This document shows positions 30,314 to 39,302 of a DNA stretch of 42,173 nt, one piece after another. Origin of the DNA: JBQTHD01 sp052390275 (GTDB taxonomy: Bacteria > Actinomycetota > Acidimicrobiia > Acidimicrobiales > AC-14). The stretch is taken from the NCBI GenBank assembly GCA_052390275.1, contig JBQTHD010000028.1, forward strand, positions 1 to 42,173. The letters are read 5' to 3'. Below the pieces are notes generated by a model. That model did not search any database and had not been told where the DNA came from. It saw nothing but the letters and a program-made list of their open reading frames with translations. How positions within the stretch are numbered: position 1 is the stretch's first letter; each line of letters begins with the position of its first letter. Both the position numbers and the translations under genes were made by a program.

Positions 30314-31813
30314 ATGTCCAGGCTTTCGCCCGCCGGCCGCCGAGGCGCGGCGGCCATCGCCCTGCTGATGGCCGGCGTGCTCAGCTCCTGTGGCGGTCCC
30401 GAAGGTGAAACCCGGCCGGTGGTCGCCCAGGCAGCGCCGGCCGAGGCCCGGGCCGGGCGGTGGCAGACCTGGGTGGTCACCGCTCCCTCCGTGATCGCCG
30501 TCCCGCCCCCACCGCCGGCCGATTCAGCCCAGGCCGAGGCCGATCTGGCCGAGGTCGAGCGCATGGTGGCCGACACCAGCCCGGAGGCGGCCGCGCTGGT
30601 AGAGCGCTACAGCGGCCCCATGCCGACCAAGCCGTGGAGCGACACGGCCTTCGACTTCGTGGCCAAGACCGCCAAGAACCCGCCCATCTCGTCGCGCAAC
30701 TACGCCCTGGTGCACGCGGCCATGTACGACGCCATGGTCAGCACCTGGTACTGGAAGTACCAGTACAACCTGGCCCCGCCGGCTATCGCCTCGCCCCGGG
30801 TGGCGGTGTCCAGCGATCCGTCGTACCCGTCGGAGCACGCGGCCATGGCCGGCGCCGCCTCGGTACTTCTGGCCCACCTCTATCCGGCCCAAGCCGCCGG
30901 GCGCCTCGAGGAGATGGCCGAGGCCGCCGGTCGGTCCCGCCTCCACGCCGGCGCCAACACCCCGAGCGACGTGGCCGCCGGCCTGGAGTTGGGTCGGGCG
31001 GTGGCCGAGCGCTTCATCACCTTCGCCCGCGGCGACGGCTCGGATCGGCGCTGGGACGGCAAGCGGCCGGCGGGCATCGGCACCGGACCGGCGTTCTGGG
31101 AGCCGCCGCCGGGGGCGGCGTCGCCGCCCACCGAACCCCTGGCCGGCACCTGGCGGCCCTGGGTCATGACCTCGGGCAGCCAGTTCCGCCCCGGGCCACC
31201 TCCGGCCTACGGCTCCGACGAGTTCCGGGCCGAGGCCCAGGAGGTGCTCGACGCCACCCGCAACATCACCCCCGAGCAACGCCGGGCCGCCGACCTTTAC
31301 GCCGGGCTGGAGGGATCGTCGCTGCCGGCCGGTGTCGTTCTCGACATCATCCAAAGTGACCTGGCCCGGGCCGCAACCACCGCATCCGCCAGCAGGCCCC
31401 CCCTGAGCCTGCCCCGGGCGGTGCGAGCCATGGCTCTGGTGTCGGTGGCCCTGGCCGACGCGGGAATCTCGGCCTGGGATGCCAAGTTCACCTACTGGAA
31501 CCCCCGCCCGGAGAACGCCATACGTGATCTCGGTCTCGACTCCGACTTCGAGCCGGTGATCGCCACCCCCCGGTTCCCGGCCTATGTATCCGGCAGTGCC
31601 ACCTATGCCGGCGCCGCCCAGGTGGTCATGACTTACCTGTTCCCCGACCAGACCGACACCTTTGAAGAGCGGGCCGAAACCCAGGCCGAATCACGCATCT
31701 GGGGCGGCATCCACTACCGGGCGGACCAGGTTGGTCTGGCCATGGGTCGACAGGTCGGAGAACTGGTGGTGGCTTGGGCCAAGACTGACGGTGCCGACGT
31801 CGACACACGGTGA
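30314..31813 (+). CDS. Vanadium-haloperoxidase/PAP2-like lipoprotein
   Basis: 499 residues from ATG 30314 (GGAG seven bases upstream); ATG 30290, overlapping the DM13 stop, is the alternative. Signal peptide with lipobox LSSC. The architecture follows bacterial vanadium-dependent haloperoxidases: ISSRNYALVHAAMYDAMV, TSGSQFRPGPPPAYGS, the K-X6-RP anion-binding motif in AWDAKFTYWNPRPENAI, and SRIWGGIHYRADQVGLAMGR with the Arg and His vanadate/phosphate ligands. The usual P-SGH motif reads PAYVSGSATYAGAA, so the acid-base His is replaced by Ser. A second PSxH-like motif, SYPSEHAAMAGAA, lies in the N-terminal half, together with SRLHAGANTPSDV. It may be a phosphatase, a haloperoxidase with relocated residues, or inactive. 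Confidence 0.75.
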   Translation: MSRLSPAGRRGAAAIALLMAGVLSSCGGPEGETRPVVAQAAPAEARAGRWQTWVVTAPSVIAVPPPPPADSAQAEADLAEVERMVADTSPEAAALVERYSGPMPTKPWSDTAFDFVAKTAKNPPISSRNYALVHAAMYDAMVSTWYWKYQYNLAPPAIASPRVAVSSDPSYPSEHAAMAGAASVLLAHLYPAQAAGRLEEMAEAAGRSRLHAGANTPSDVAAGLELGRAVAERFITFARGDGSDRRWDGKRPAGIGTGPAFWEPPPGAASPPTEPLAGTWRPWVMTSGSQFRPGPPPAYGSDEFRAEAQEVLDATRNITPEQRRAADLYAGLEGSSLPAGVVLDIIQSDLARAATTASASRPPLSLPRAVRAMALVSVALADAGISAWDAKFTYWNPRPENAIRDLGLDSDFEPVIATPRFPAYVSGSATYAGAAQVVMTYLFPDQTDTFEERAETQAESRIWGGIHYRADQVGLAMGRQVGELVVAWAKTDGADVDTR

Positions 31814-31918
31814 CGCCTCATCCGTAGCGCCTCATCGACAACTTCGGGAGCTCGCGCTGTCGAAAGCAACCAGGGGAAGTGGTGGGGGTCGGATTTGAGT
31901 TACGGACCACGCCTGTTC

Positions 31919-34747
31919 CTACGACGTCTCGGTTGGACCCCGGCGGGTGAGTTCCCGCCGGTGGGTCACGCCGAGCTTGGCCAGGACCCGGGCCATGTGC
32001 TTCTTGACCGTGTTGACCGACACGAACAGCCGCTCACCGATCTCGGCGTTGGTGAAGCCCTGCCCGGCCAGGTTGGCCACGTCTCGCTCGGCCGGCGTGA
32101 GGCTGGCCCACCCCACGACCGGCCGACCGCTGCGGACGCCGCGACCCTTGGACACGTAGGCCACCACGTCGTCGAGAGACATCTGGGCACCCTCGGCCCA
32201 GGCCGCCTCGAACTCGGAGGCGCCGAGAACCTGCTCCAGGCGGTCCAACTGGCTGGCGTGACTCGCGGTTGCCGGCGAGGAGCGGGCGTATCCCCCGGTC
32301 CGGCGCAGCCGATCGGCGGCGCTCAGCACCCGCACGGCCCGGGCCTCCCGGCTCCCTTCGGCATCGATGGCCGACAGGGCCTCGAGCGACAGGGCGGCGT
32401 TGGGAAGGTCCCCGATCTCCGCCCGCAGGGCGAGAGCCTCGTGGTAGAGGCCGGCGGCCCGGGCGTCGTCGTGGCGAACGCGGGCCAAGTCGCCGAGGGC
32501 GTGCAGGGAGCTGGCGGTGACGGCCTTGTTGCCGTTGCTGCGGCCCAGAGCCAGGGCCTGGTCGAGAAGCGGTTGGGCGTTGTCGGCCTCGCCTCGGGCC
32601 AGCGCAACCCGTCCGAGGCCCTGCAGCGAGGCCGCCGACGTGCCGGTGGCCGCCTGGGCCAGGGCCAGGCTCTCGCCGAAGAGGCGCTCGGCGGCCCCGA
32701 GGTCGCCCTCGGCCTCGGCCAGGCGGCCGAGGACCTCGAGGGCGTAGACGGCGGTGTCGGTGGAGTTGGTGCCCCGGGCGATGGCCAGGGCGTCGCCCAG
32801 GATGGCCCGAGCCCGGGCCCGGTCACCGCGGCCGGCGGCGACCTGGGCCAGATCGGTGAGGGCTCCGGCCGCCTCGTAGGCGCCGCCCGTCGCCCGGGCC
32901 AGAGCCAGAGCCTCCTGGAGGAGGACCTCGGCCGCCTCGTAGTCCCCCTCGCAGAAGGCGACGTGGCCCAGTGCGTCGAGCCCGAAGGCCAGGCACTGGC
33001 GATCGGCCGCGGCCCGGGCCACGTCGAGGCACTCCTCCAGCATGGGGCGGGCGGCCGGCGCGTCGCCCAGCTGGTTGTAGGACGCCCCGCACAGGGCCAG
33101 GGCATGGGCCAGGCACCAGCGGTCACCGATCTGGCGAGCCATGGCAACCGCCTGCTGGAGGACCGGGATGCTCGCGGCCACGCCCTGGGTGTAGAGGCCG
33201 CAGGTGCCCACCAGCAGCAGGGCCCGGCCGATCCCCTGGAGGTCGCCGAGCTCGCGCCACGAGGCCAGGCTGGTCTCGGCGGCCGGCGCCGCGGCGGCAT
33301 AGTCGCCCACCATGGCCGCCAGCAGGGCCAGGCCCCAGGTGGCCTTGGCCCGCAGGGCGGGCGACCCGTCGGGCGACACCGACAAGGCCTGGTCCAGCCA
33401 GCCCCGACCCTCGCCGTAGTGGCCGCGGATGCGCCAGAACAGGGTGAGGGCGCCGGCCAGTCGCAGCGGCATCTCCTGGCCGTCGGCGGGATCGCGACTC
33501 GACACCGCCTGGTGGAGGGCGGCCCGCAGGTTGTCGTGGTCCTCGTCCAGGCACCAAAGCCACTCCTCCTGGCCGGGACCGCTCAGCTCGGGTTCGGCTC
33601 TCTCGGCCCAGGTCGTGTACCAGGCGGCATGGCGCAGCCGGAGTCGGTCGGCCTCGCCGGACTCGAGCAACCGGTCCCGGTAGTAGTGCCTTATCGTCTC
33701 GAGAAGGCAGTACCGGGTCGCCCCCGGCCTCGTCTGCTGGGTGGTCACCAGGGACCGCGTCACCAGCTTCGTCATGAGGTCGAGGCACTGCCGGGCGGGC
33801 AGGCCCTCGCCCGGGCAGACCCCTTCGGCGGCGCCGAAGGTGAAGGATCCGGCGAACACCGAGAGCCGGCGTAGCAGGGTCTGCTCGGCCTCGGAGAGCA
33901 GCTCGTGGCTCCAGTCGACGGCCGCCCTGAGAGTCTCGTGGCGCGAGTGCGAGGCGCGGTCGCCGCCGGTGAGGAACTCGAAGCGGTCGTCGAGGCGCCG
34001 GGCGATCTCGGCCGGAGAGAACATCACCACCCTGGCCGCAGCCAGCTCGATGGCCAGAGGTATCCCATCGAGGCGGCGGCATATCTCCACCACCGCGGCC
34101 AGCGAGTCGTCGGTGATGGTGAAGTCGGGGTTTCTGGCCCGGGCCCGGTCGCCGAACAGCCGTACCGGAGGTGAGGATCGGGCCTGGTCGGGCGACGACC
34201 GGACGTCGTCGGGTACCGCGAGTCCTCGCACCGGCCAGGTCTGCTCACCGGCCACCCCGAGAGGCTCCTGGCTGGTGGCCAGCACGGTGAGCGCCGGGCA
34301 GGCGGCGAGAAGGGCCGAAACCACCTCGGCGCAGGCGGCCACCACGTGCTCGCAGTTGTCGAGGACGAGAAGCGTGGCCCGGTTGGCGATCCGGGCTACC
34401 AGGCTCTCGTAGGGGCTCAGCCCGTGCCGCTCGTGGGTGGAAAGGGCCGAGGAGACGGAGCGGAGGACGAACTCGGCCTGGTCGATCCGGCCCAGGTTCA
34501 CCAGCCACACGCCGCCGGGATAGTTCGTGCCGACCGAGGCCGCTGCGGTCAGGGCCAGCGCCGTCTTCCCGACGCCGGGAGGACCGGTCAAGGTCACCAG
34601 ACCCCTGCCGGCCAGCAGGCCGCCCACCCGGTCCAATGCGCTCTCGCGTCCCAGAAGTGGGCCGAGGTTCAGCGGGAGGTTGGTGGGAAAGTCCATGACC
34701 CAGGCGGGTTCGGCCCCGGGCCGCTTCGACGGATCAGGCTGCTCCAC
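31919..34747 (-). CDS. LuxR-family ATPase regulator (LAL-like) with TPR region
   Basis: 942 residues from GTG 34747. The N-terminal AAA/NB-ARC-type ATPase has LLGRESALDRVGGLLAGRG, Walker A GPPGVGKT (55-62), Walker B ATLLVLDNCEHVV, an SQEPLGVAGEQ sensor-like block and a winged-helix stretch (LFGDRARARNPDF, RRLDGIPLAIELAA). Residues ~430-830 are helical TPR-like repeats rich in Ala/Leu. The C-terminus is a LuxR-type HTH: LTPAERDVANLAGQGFTNAE with IGERLFVSVNTVKKHMARVL and AKLGV. Such proteins are signal-integrating activators, with ligand or protein binding in the TPR region. It overlaps the upstream membrane-protein gene by 14 bases and is divergent from the four-gene surface operon, which it may regulate. 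Confidence 0.88.
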   Translation of the reverse strand: MEQPDPSKRPGAEPAWVMDFPTNLPLNLGPLLGRESALDRVGGLLAGRGLVTLTGPPGVGKTALALTAAASVGTNYPGGVWLVNLGRIDQAEFVLRSVSSALSTHERHGLSPYESLVARIANRATLLVLDNCEHVVAACAEVVSALLAACPALTVLATSQEPLGVAGEQTWPVRGLAVPDDVRSSPDQARSSPPVRLFGDRARARNPDFTITDDSLAAVVEICRRLDGIPLAIELAAARVVMFSPAEIARRLDDRFEFLTGGDRASHSRHETLRAAVDWSHELLSEAEQTLLRRLSVFAGSFTFGAAEGVCPGEGLPARQCLDLMTKLVTRSLVTTQQTRPGATRYCLLETIRHYYRDRLLESGEADRLRLRHAAWYTTWAERAEPELSGPGQEEWLWCLDEDHDNLRAALHQAVSSRDPADGQEMPLRLAGALTLFWRIRGHYGEGRGWLDQALSVSPDGSPALRAKATWGLALLAAMVGDYAAAAPAAETSLASWRELGDLQGIGRALLLVGTCGLYTQGVAASIPVLQQAVAMARQIGDRWCLAHALALCGASYNQLGDAPAARPMLEECLDVARAAADRQCLAFGLDALGHVAFCEGDYEAAEVLLQEALALARATGGAYEAAGALTDLAQVAAGRGDRARARAILGDALAIARGTNSTDTAVYALEVLGRLAEAEGDLGAAERLFGESLALAQAATGTSAASLQGLGRVALARGEADNAQPLLDQALALGRSNGNKAVTASSLHALGDLARVRHDDARAAGLYHEALALRAEIGDLPNAALSLEALSAIDAEGSREARAVRVLSAADRLRRTGGYARSSPATASHASQLDRLEQVLGASEFEAAWAEGAQMSLDDVVAYVSKGRGVRSGRPVVGWASLTPAERDVANLAGQGFTNAEIGERLFVSVNTVKKHMARVLAKLGVTHRRELTRRGPTETS

Positions 34748-35315
34748 TGTCGCCGGTGACGGTAGCGCCCGACTTGACGCCTTCGGCTCTGACCTGTCTC
34801 AGGCCGGCGCCGCCCCAGACCAACATGATCAGGGCGAACACCCAGGCCCGGGGCAGCAGGGCGGCGTCCACCCGGTGCAGGTTGGCGGAGTTGAGGGCCA
34901 TGTAGATGAGGAAACCGGCGCTGCCCCCGACGGCCCGCAGGTTCACCCGGGAGACGACGAGGAGGGCCACGCCCAGTAGCCCGAAGGTCAAGAAGTAGGG
35001 ATCGAGGTTCGTCTGCTCCATCAGCACGAAGGCCAGACCCAGCGCCGCGGACGCGCTCCCCGCGCCCAGATAGCGCCGGCCGTCGACCAGCCAGGCTCCC
35101 AGTGCCAGGACCCCTATGGCCAGCAGGACGATGTGCAGCCGCGGGGGCCGTCCGTAGGCGGAGTGGGCCAGGAGCCCGACGGGCAGGGCCGAGGCCATCA
35201 TCAAAAGGCCGGCTCTGCGCTGGCGGTTCGGCGTGGTGGATCCGAACGGCTCGAACCGGGGCCGGTCGGTGTCGTCGGCGATCGACGCCGTCGGGGGAGC
35301 TGCCTGGATGGCCAT
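34734..35315 (-). CDS. Integral membrane protein co-transcribed with the LuxR regulator
   Basis: 193 residues from ATG 35315. The N-terminal 35 residues are hydrophilic, then about six hydrophobic segments (LLMMASALPVGLLAHSAYG, LHIVLLAIGVLALGAWLV, YLGAGSASAALGLAFVLM, YFLTFGLLGVALLVVS and two more). No known family. Its end overlaps the LuxR regulator gene by 14 bases, so the two are translationally linked. A membrane protein coupled to a cytosolic signal-integrating ATPase suggests, without proof, that it might sense or tether for the regulator. Divergent from the surface operon across a promoter region with several dyads. Confidence 0.65.
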   Translation of the reverse strand: MAIQAAPPTASIADDTDRPRFEPFGSTTPNRQRRAGLLMMASALPVGLLAHSAYGRPPRLHIVLLAIGVLALGAWLVDGRRYLGAGSASAALGLAFVLMEQTNLDPYFLTFGLLGVALLVVSRVNLRAVGGSAGFLIYMALNSANLHRVDAALLPRAWVFALIMLVWGGAGLRQVRAEGVKSGATVTGDSGAA

Positions 35316-35363
35316 TTCGTTACCTCCGCGAGCGGGTTGGGGCCGGAAACACCATCGCTAGCC

Positions 35364-35424
35364 GCCCGCTCCGGGCGAAACATCACCCGCGACGGGTGAG
35401 GAAAGGTGTTCGCCGACCGGCGAA
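35364..35424. promoter_or_regulatory. Three consecutive palindromes in the divergent promoter
   Basis: GCCCGCTCCGGGC (35364-35376), TCACCCGCGACGGGTGA (35383-35399, seven-base arms, CGA centre) and TTCGCCGACCGGCGAA (35409-35424, seven-base arms) follow one another in the 170-base gap between the membrane-protein/LuxR unit and the surface operon. The arms are perfect. They are likely operators, the LuxR-type regulator being the obvious candidate; hairpins in a 5' UTR are the alternative. Confidence 0.5.
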
Positions 35425-35485
35425 ACTTGGCACCGGCCCTGCGGAGGAAGAAGCTGACGACCTGAGAGCGCTTCGCCCGAAGACC

Positions 35486-37942
35486 ATGGCCGGCTTTGCA
35501 GGGCGGCTGTGGGTTGCCGCCCTGGCCGCCGGCGCTTTACTTGGGATCGCCGTGCTGGGGGTCGCCCCGCTGGCCGGCAGGCCGGGAGCCGGGCCGCGGC
35601 GCCCGGCCTACGCCCAGGAGGGCCTGGGTGTAGTCGTGTCGTCGTGGGCCTGGGAGGTGGGCGATGCCGACTCGTGGTCGTTCTACACCGTGCGGGTGAA
35701 GAACCTGGGAGGCCGCAGCTTCGCCGGCCAGGTGGTGCTCCGGCCCACGGACGGCGCCGGCGGCGCCACCCATCGAGTGCCGGTTGGCCTCGCCGCCGGT
35801 GAGGAAAAGAACGTCGCCTTCGGCCTGTTGGTGACGCCGGGCCGGTACCGGGCCGAGGTGCTCGACGGTTCGGGCCGGCCGGTGGCGGCGGGCGAGGCCA
35901 TCGCCGCCCCGGCCGGCGGAGACCAGTGGGTGGGCCTGCTCACCGATGTGCCCACCGGCCGGGCCTTTCTTCCCGGCGGATCCCGGCCGCCGTTCCGGGT
36001 CAGCGAGCGCTTCGCCTCGGCCCGGGACTTCCCGGCCGACGCTGCACTCCTCACCGGGCTGGCGGCCGTCGTCATCGTCGACTTCGACAGCGCCGGCCTC
36101 GAGCGGGCGCAGGTCGCGGCGCTGGAGGACTTCGTGGCTCTCGGGGGCAGCCTGGTCCTGGGTGGAGGAGCGGCGGCTCCCAGGACGGTGCTGGCGCTGC
36201 CCGAATCGCTCACCCCGCTGCGGCCCGACGCCACCCGCACCGCTTCGGTGGCGCCGCTGGCCGAGCTGGCGTCGTTACCCGCGCAAGGGTCGGCCCTGGT
36301 GGCCACCGGACCCATCGCCGGCGGGGTGTCGATCCTGGAGGGCACTGCCGAGCGGGTGCCGCTGATCGTCGAGCGCCCACTGGGCGGGGGCCGCATCGTC
36401 CAGCTTGCCTACGACCCCCTGGTGGAGCTGGGCCGCACTGGGCCCTACGGGGCGGTGGCGCGGGACGTCGCCCTGGCCCGGGCCGGGATCGATCATTCAC
36501 CGCCTCCAGCCCCGTCGGTGCCGGCCGGCGCAGCCCCGGTCGACCGCCCCTCATCCGATTCGCCCGACCGCCCGGCGGCGGCCCGATCGCTCCTGCGCGC
36601 CGGCCCGGGGCCGGCCGGCGCCCCGCCGCCGCTCGCCGCAGCGGCCCTGATGGGCTACGCACTTCTCGTCGGCCCGGCCGGCTACCTGGTGGTGCGGGCC
36701 CGCCGCCGTCCGACTTTCCTGTGGTCGTGTTCGGTTCTCGTGGCCCTGGTTGGCGGCGGGGCCGCCTGGGTCGCCGTCGCCGTTCCCTGGCGGGGCGCCG
36801 TCGAGTACCGCGAGTTTCGGGTGCAGACGGTGCTCCCCGGCGGTACCAGCCGGATCGAGGGTTACGGGGTGCTGCGCTCGCGCCGGCCCGGCGTCGCAGA
36901 GATGGTGCTGCCTGCGGGGGGGTTGGCGTCGAGCATCGCGCCCGAGCCCGCGCCCCGGCGGCTCTCGGGCGTTCTCGGCCCGGTCGGACTGGCCCGTCCC
37001 GAGGGCGAGGTGGAGGCACCGGCCCGGGCCGGCGACCACGTGGTCGGCCCGGACGGGATCGGGCTGCGGGTCGACTCGCCCCGGTGGGCGGAGCGGCTGG
37101 TCACCACCTCCTCGACGTCGCGAGGTGGCCGGGCCCTGGCCGGCGATCTGCGCCTGGTGGAGGGACGGGTGACCGGTCGGATCACCAACGTCGGCGACGT
37201 GGTGCTGGGCGGGCTGACGGTGCAGGGGTCGGAAGGGACAGTTCGGCTGGGCGCCGAGCTCGCCCCCGGAGAGTTCCTCGACATCTCCTCGGCGCTGGGT
37301 GCCGTCGAGGGCCCGACCGATGCCCCTGGCGCCTCACCTGGGAGCCTTTTCCGGGATTCCGGCATCCCGGAAACCGACGAAAGGCCTGGCAGGGAGGCAT
37401 ATGGAGTCGGCCCGGACCTGGCCGGAATCCGAGCAAAGGTTTCTGGTCGAGGCACTGACCGGGCGCTGATGGACGGGGAAGGATCCGTGCTGGATCTGGC
37501 CCTGGCCGGCGCCGGCCCGGCACCGGGTTGGGTCCACCTGGTGGCGTCGGGCCCAGGCCCGGCCGCCGTGGAGATCGGCGGCCGCCCGATCGCGCCAGCG
37601 GCCACTGCGGTGGTGGTGGCGGTGAGGCTCGCATCTGTCGACGACCTGGGCGCAGGGCTGGGACGGCCCCGCCTGATTTGCGCCTGCGGCCCGGCGCCTG
37701 ACTCCCGGGTGTACGAGATCGAGGCACCGGTGGGCGTGCGCCGGCCCCTAGCCGTGGTGGCCAGCCTCGGGCCTTCGGACCCAGCCGGGGCTGTCGAGGT
37801 CCACGATCCGGCGTCGGGCCGCTGGCGGTCGCTGGCCGGCGACGGCAGCCCGGCGGCGCTGGCGCCGGCGGAGTCGGGCGAGGGCCGAGTCAGGTTGCGC
37901 ACCTCCGGTGCGGTCGAGGGGGTCCGGCTTGTCACCGGCTGA
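35486..37942 (+). CDS. Large membrane-anchored extracytoplasmic protein
   Basis: 818 residues from ATG 35486; an in-frame GTG (VRKGVRRPAKLG) near 35396 is an alternative, but the signal-like segment WVAALAAGALLGIAVLGVA fits the ATG. Order: signal/anchor, a beta-rich domain (WSFYTVRVKNLGGRSFAGQV, then LLVTPGRYRAEVLDGSG), a glutamine-amidotransferase-like fold (AAVVIVDFDSAGLERAQVAA then FVALGGSLVLGGG and GGRIVQLAYDPLVE), two TM segments at about 383-405 and 410-434, and a second large outer domain of beta type to the end. The GATase1-like part and central TMs recall DUF4350-like proteins of transport clusters. Function unknown. First gene of an overlapping four-gene operon. Confidence 0.72.
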   Translation: MAGFAGRLWVAALAAGALLGIAVLGVAPLAGRPGAGPRRPAYAQEGLGVVVSSWAWEVGDADSWSFYTVRVKNLGGRSFAGQVVLRPTDGAGGATHRVPVGLAAGEEKNVAFGLLVTPGRYRAEVLDGSGRPVAAGEAIAAPAGGDQWVGLLTDVPTGRAFLPGGSRPPFRVSERFASARDFPADAALLTGLAAVVIVDFDSAGLERAQVAALEDFVALGGSLVLGGGAAAPRTVLALPESLTPLRPDATRTASVAPLAELASLPAQGSALVATGPIAGGVSILEGTAERVPLIVERPLGGGRIVQLAYDPLVELGRTGPYGAVARDVALARAGIDHSPPPAPSVPAGAAPVDRPSSDSPDRPAAARSLLRAGPGPAGAPPPLAAAALMGYALLVGPAGYLVVRARRRPTFLWSCSVLVALVGGGAAWVAVAVPWRGAVEYREFRVQTVLPGGTSRIEGYGVLRSRRPGVAEMVLPAGGLASSIAPEPAPRRLSGVLGPVGLARPEGEVEAPARAGDHVVGPDGIGLRVDSPRWAERLVTTSSTSRGGRALAGDLRLVEGRVTGRITNVGDVVLGGLTVQGSEGTVRLGAELAPGEFLDISSALGAVEGPTDAPGASPGSLFRDSGIPETDERPGREAYGVGPDLAGIRAKVSGRGTDRALMDGEGSVLDLALAGAGPAPGWVHLVASGPGPAAVEIGGRPIAPAATAVVVAVRLASVDDLGAGLGRPRLICACGPAPDSRVYEIEAPVGVRRPLAVVASLGPSDPAGAVEVHDPASGRWRSLAGDGSPAALAPAESGEGRVRLRTSGAVEGVRLVTG

Positions 37943-39302
37943 GGACCTCGCGCCGTCGGAGGCGCGGGCCGCTCCGGCGCCGAAGGGGCCAGGCGGTGGC
38001 CGGTGGCGCGCGAGGTGCCGGCCCCTCCTCGTTCTCGGCCTGCTGCTGGTGGCGTCCACCGCCAGCCGGGCCGTGTGGCTGGGCCAGCCCGCCACTCTGG
38101 TGGGCGACGAGGTCTTCTACGTAAACGCGGCCCGCCACATCGCCTCCATCCCGCCCGGCGCCGACGACGCCTACGCCCTGGAGCCGCTCGGGCTCGACCC
38201 CAACTTCGAGCACCCGCCTCTGGCCAAGGTGATCATGGCCGGGAGCATGCGCCTTCTCGGTAACACGGCGGTGGGCTGGCGGCTGCCCAGCGTGATCTTC
38301 GGCACCCTGGCTGTCGCCCTCATCTACTGGCTGGCCCGGGGCGCCGGCGCCGGCCCGTGGGAGTCGGTGGGCGCGGCCGCCCTCATGGCCGCCGACAACA
38401 TGACGCTGGCCTACGGCCGCTTCGCCACCCTCGACATCTTCGTCGTCGTGTTCATGATGCTGGGGGTGGGTCTCTACCTGCGGGGCCACCCGTGGTGGGC
38501 CGGCGCCGTCCTCGGCCTCGGAGCCACGGCCAAGCTGGTGGGGCTGGCCGCGGTGGTCGTCCTGGCCGTGATGGAGATGCTGCGCAGGGCCCAGCGCCGG
38601 CGAGGCCTGGCCCCGGATCGACCGGCTGGCTCGAGCGCCTCGAGTTCCTCGAGCTCGTCGGGCGCCGAGGTGCTCGGGCGCCTGGCCGCCTGCGCCCTGG
38701 TCTCGGCCGTGACCTATCTGGTGGTGCTGGGCACCCTGGACCAGGCGGTGACCAGGTTCGACGACCCCGTCACCCACACCCGCCAGATGCTCAACTACGC
38801 CGAGCGCACGACTTTCGCACTCGAGGCCCAGTCTCGCGGCACCTGGACCCAGGGCACGCTGGCCCCGGTGTCGCGGCCCTGGGAGTGGATCCTCAACCGG
38901 GGCGCCTTCGGGCTCTATCACAAGGAGGCGGCTCCTCCCGGCCAGCCGGGCAGCGAGCGGCAACTGGCCAAGTTCGAGTCCCGGATCACGCCGGCCATCG
39001 TGTGGCTGGCCCTTCCGGCGCTGCTGCTGGCCGCCCTGCGATCCTGGTCTCGGGGCGACGATGTGTCCAACCTGGTCGTGGCCTGGTTCGCAGCCGTATT
39101 CGGATTGCTGGTGGCCGTGGTGCTACGGGACCGGGTCAGCTACATCTACTACGTGGTGATCCTGCTCCCCGGGGTCTACGTGGGCCTGGCCCGCCTGTTC
39201 TCCCGGCGCCACGTGCCCTGGCCGGTATCGGCGGCGTTCGTGCTCGTCATGTTCGCCTCGACGGTGGCCCTCTTCCCCCTGCGGGCGTGGGGCGGACCGT
39301 GA
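37908..39302 (+). CDS. GT39/ArnT-like integral membrane glycosyltransferase
   Basis: 464 residues from GTG 37908 (TTG 37929 also possible), overlapping the previous gene's end. GT-C fold: the first exoplasmic loop carries the catalytic-acid motif LVGDEVFYVNAARHI (Asp67/Glu68), then PNFEHPPLAKV (101-107), a hallmark of protein O-mannosyltransferase-type enzymes. About ten to eleven hydrophobic segments follow. A Ser-rich cytoplasmic stretch (GSSASSSSSSSGAE) lies near residues 240-253. Members move sugars from polyprenyl-phosphate donors to proteins or lipids outside the membrane. The neighbouring secreted proteins are plausible acceptors, which is inference. Its TGA overlaps the next GTG (GTGA). 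Confidence 0.84.
   Translation: MRSRGSGLSPAEDLAPSEARAAPAPKGPGGGRWRARCRPLLVLGLLLVASTASRAVWLGQPATLVGDEVFYVNAARHIASIPPGADDAYALEPLGLDPNFEHPPLAKVIMAGSMRLLGNTAVGWRLPSVIFGTLAVALIYWLARGAGAGPWESVGAAALMAADNMTLAYGRFATLDIFVVVFMMLGVGLYLRGHPWWAGAVLGLGATAKLVGLAAVVVLAVMEMLRRAQRRRGLAPDRPAGSSASSSSSSSGAEVLGRLAACALVSAVTYLVVLGTLDQAVTRFDDPVTHTRQMLNYAERTTFALEAQSRGTWTQGTLAPVSRPWEWILNRGAFGLYHKEAAPPGQPGSERQLAKFESRITPAIVWLALPALLLAALRSWSRGDDVSNLVVAWFAAVFGLLVAVVLRDRVSYIYYVVILLPGVYVGLARLFSRRHVPWPVSAAFVLVMFASTVALFPLRAWGGP

Noticed and set aside
32000..33874. Long plus-strand frame opposite the LuxR regulator
   Set aside because: Shadow of the real gene; Gly/Gln/Val-rich with no motifs, while the minus strand shows Walker, TPR and HTH features.
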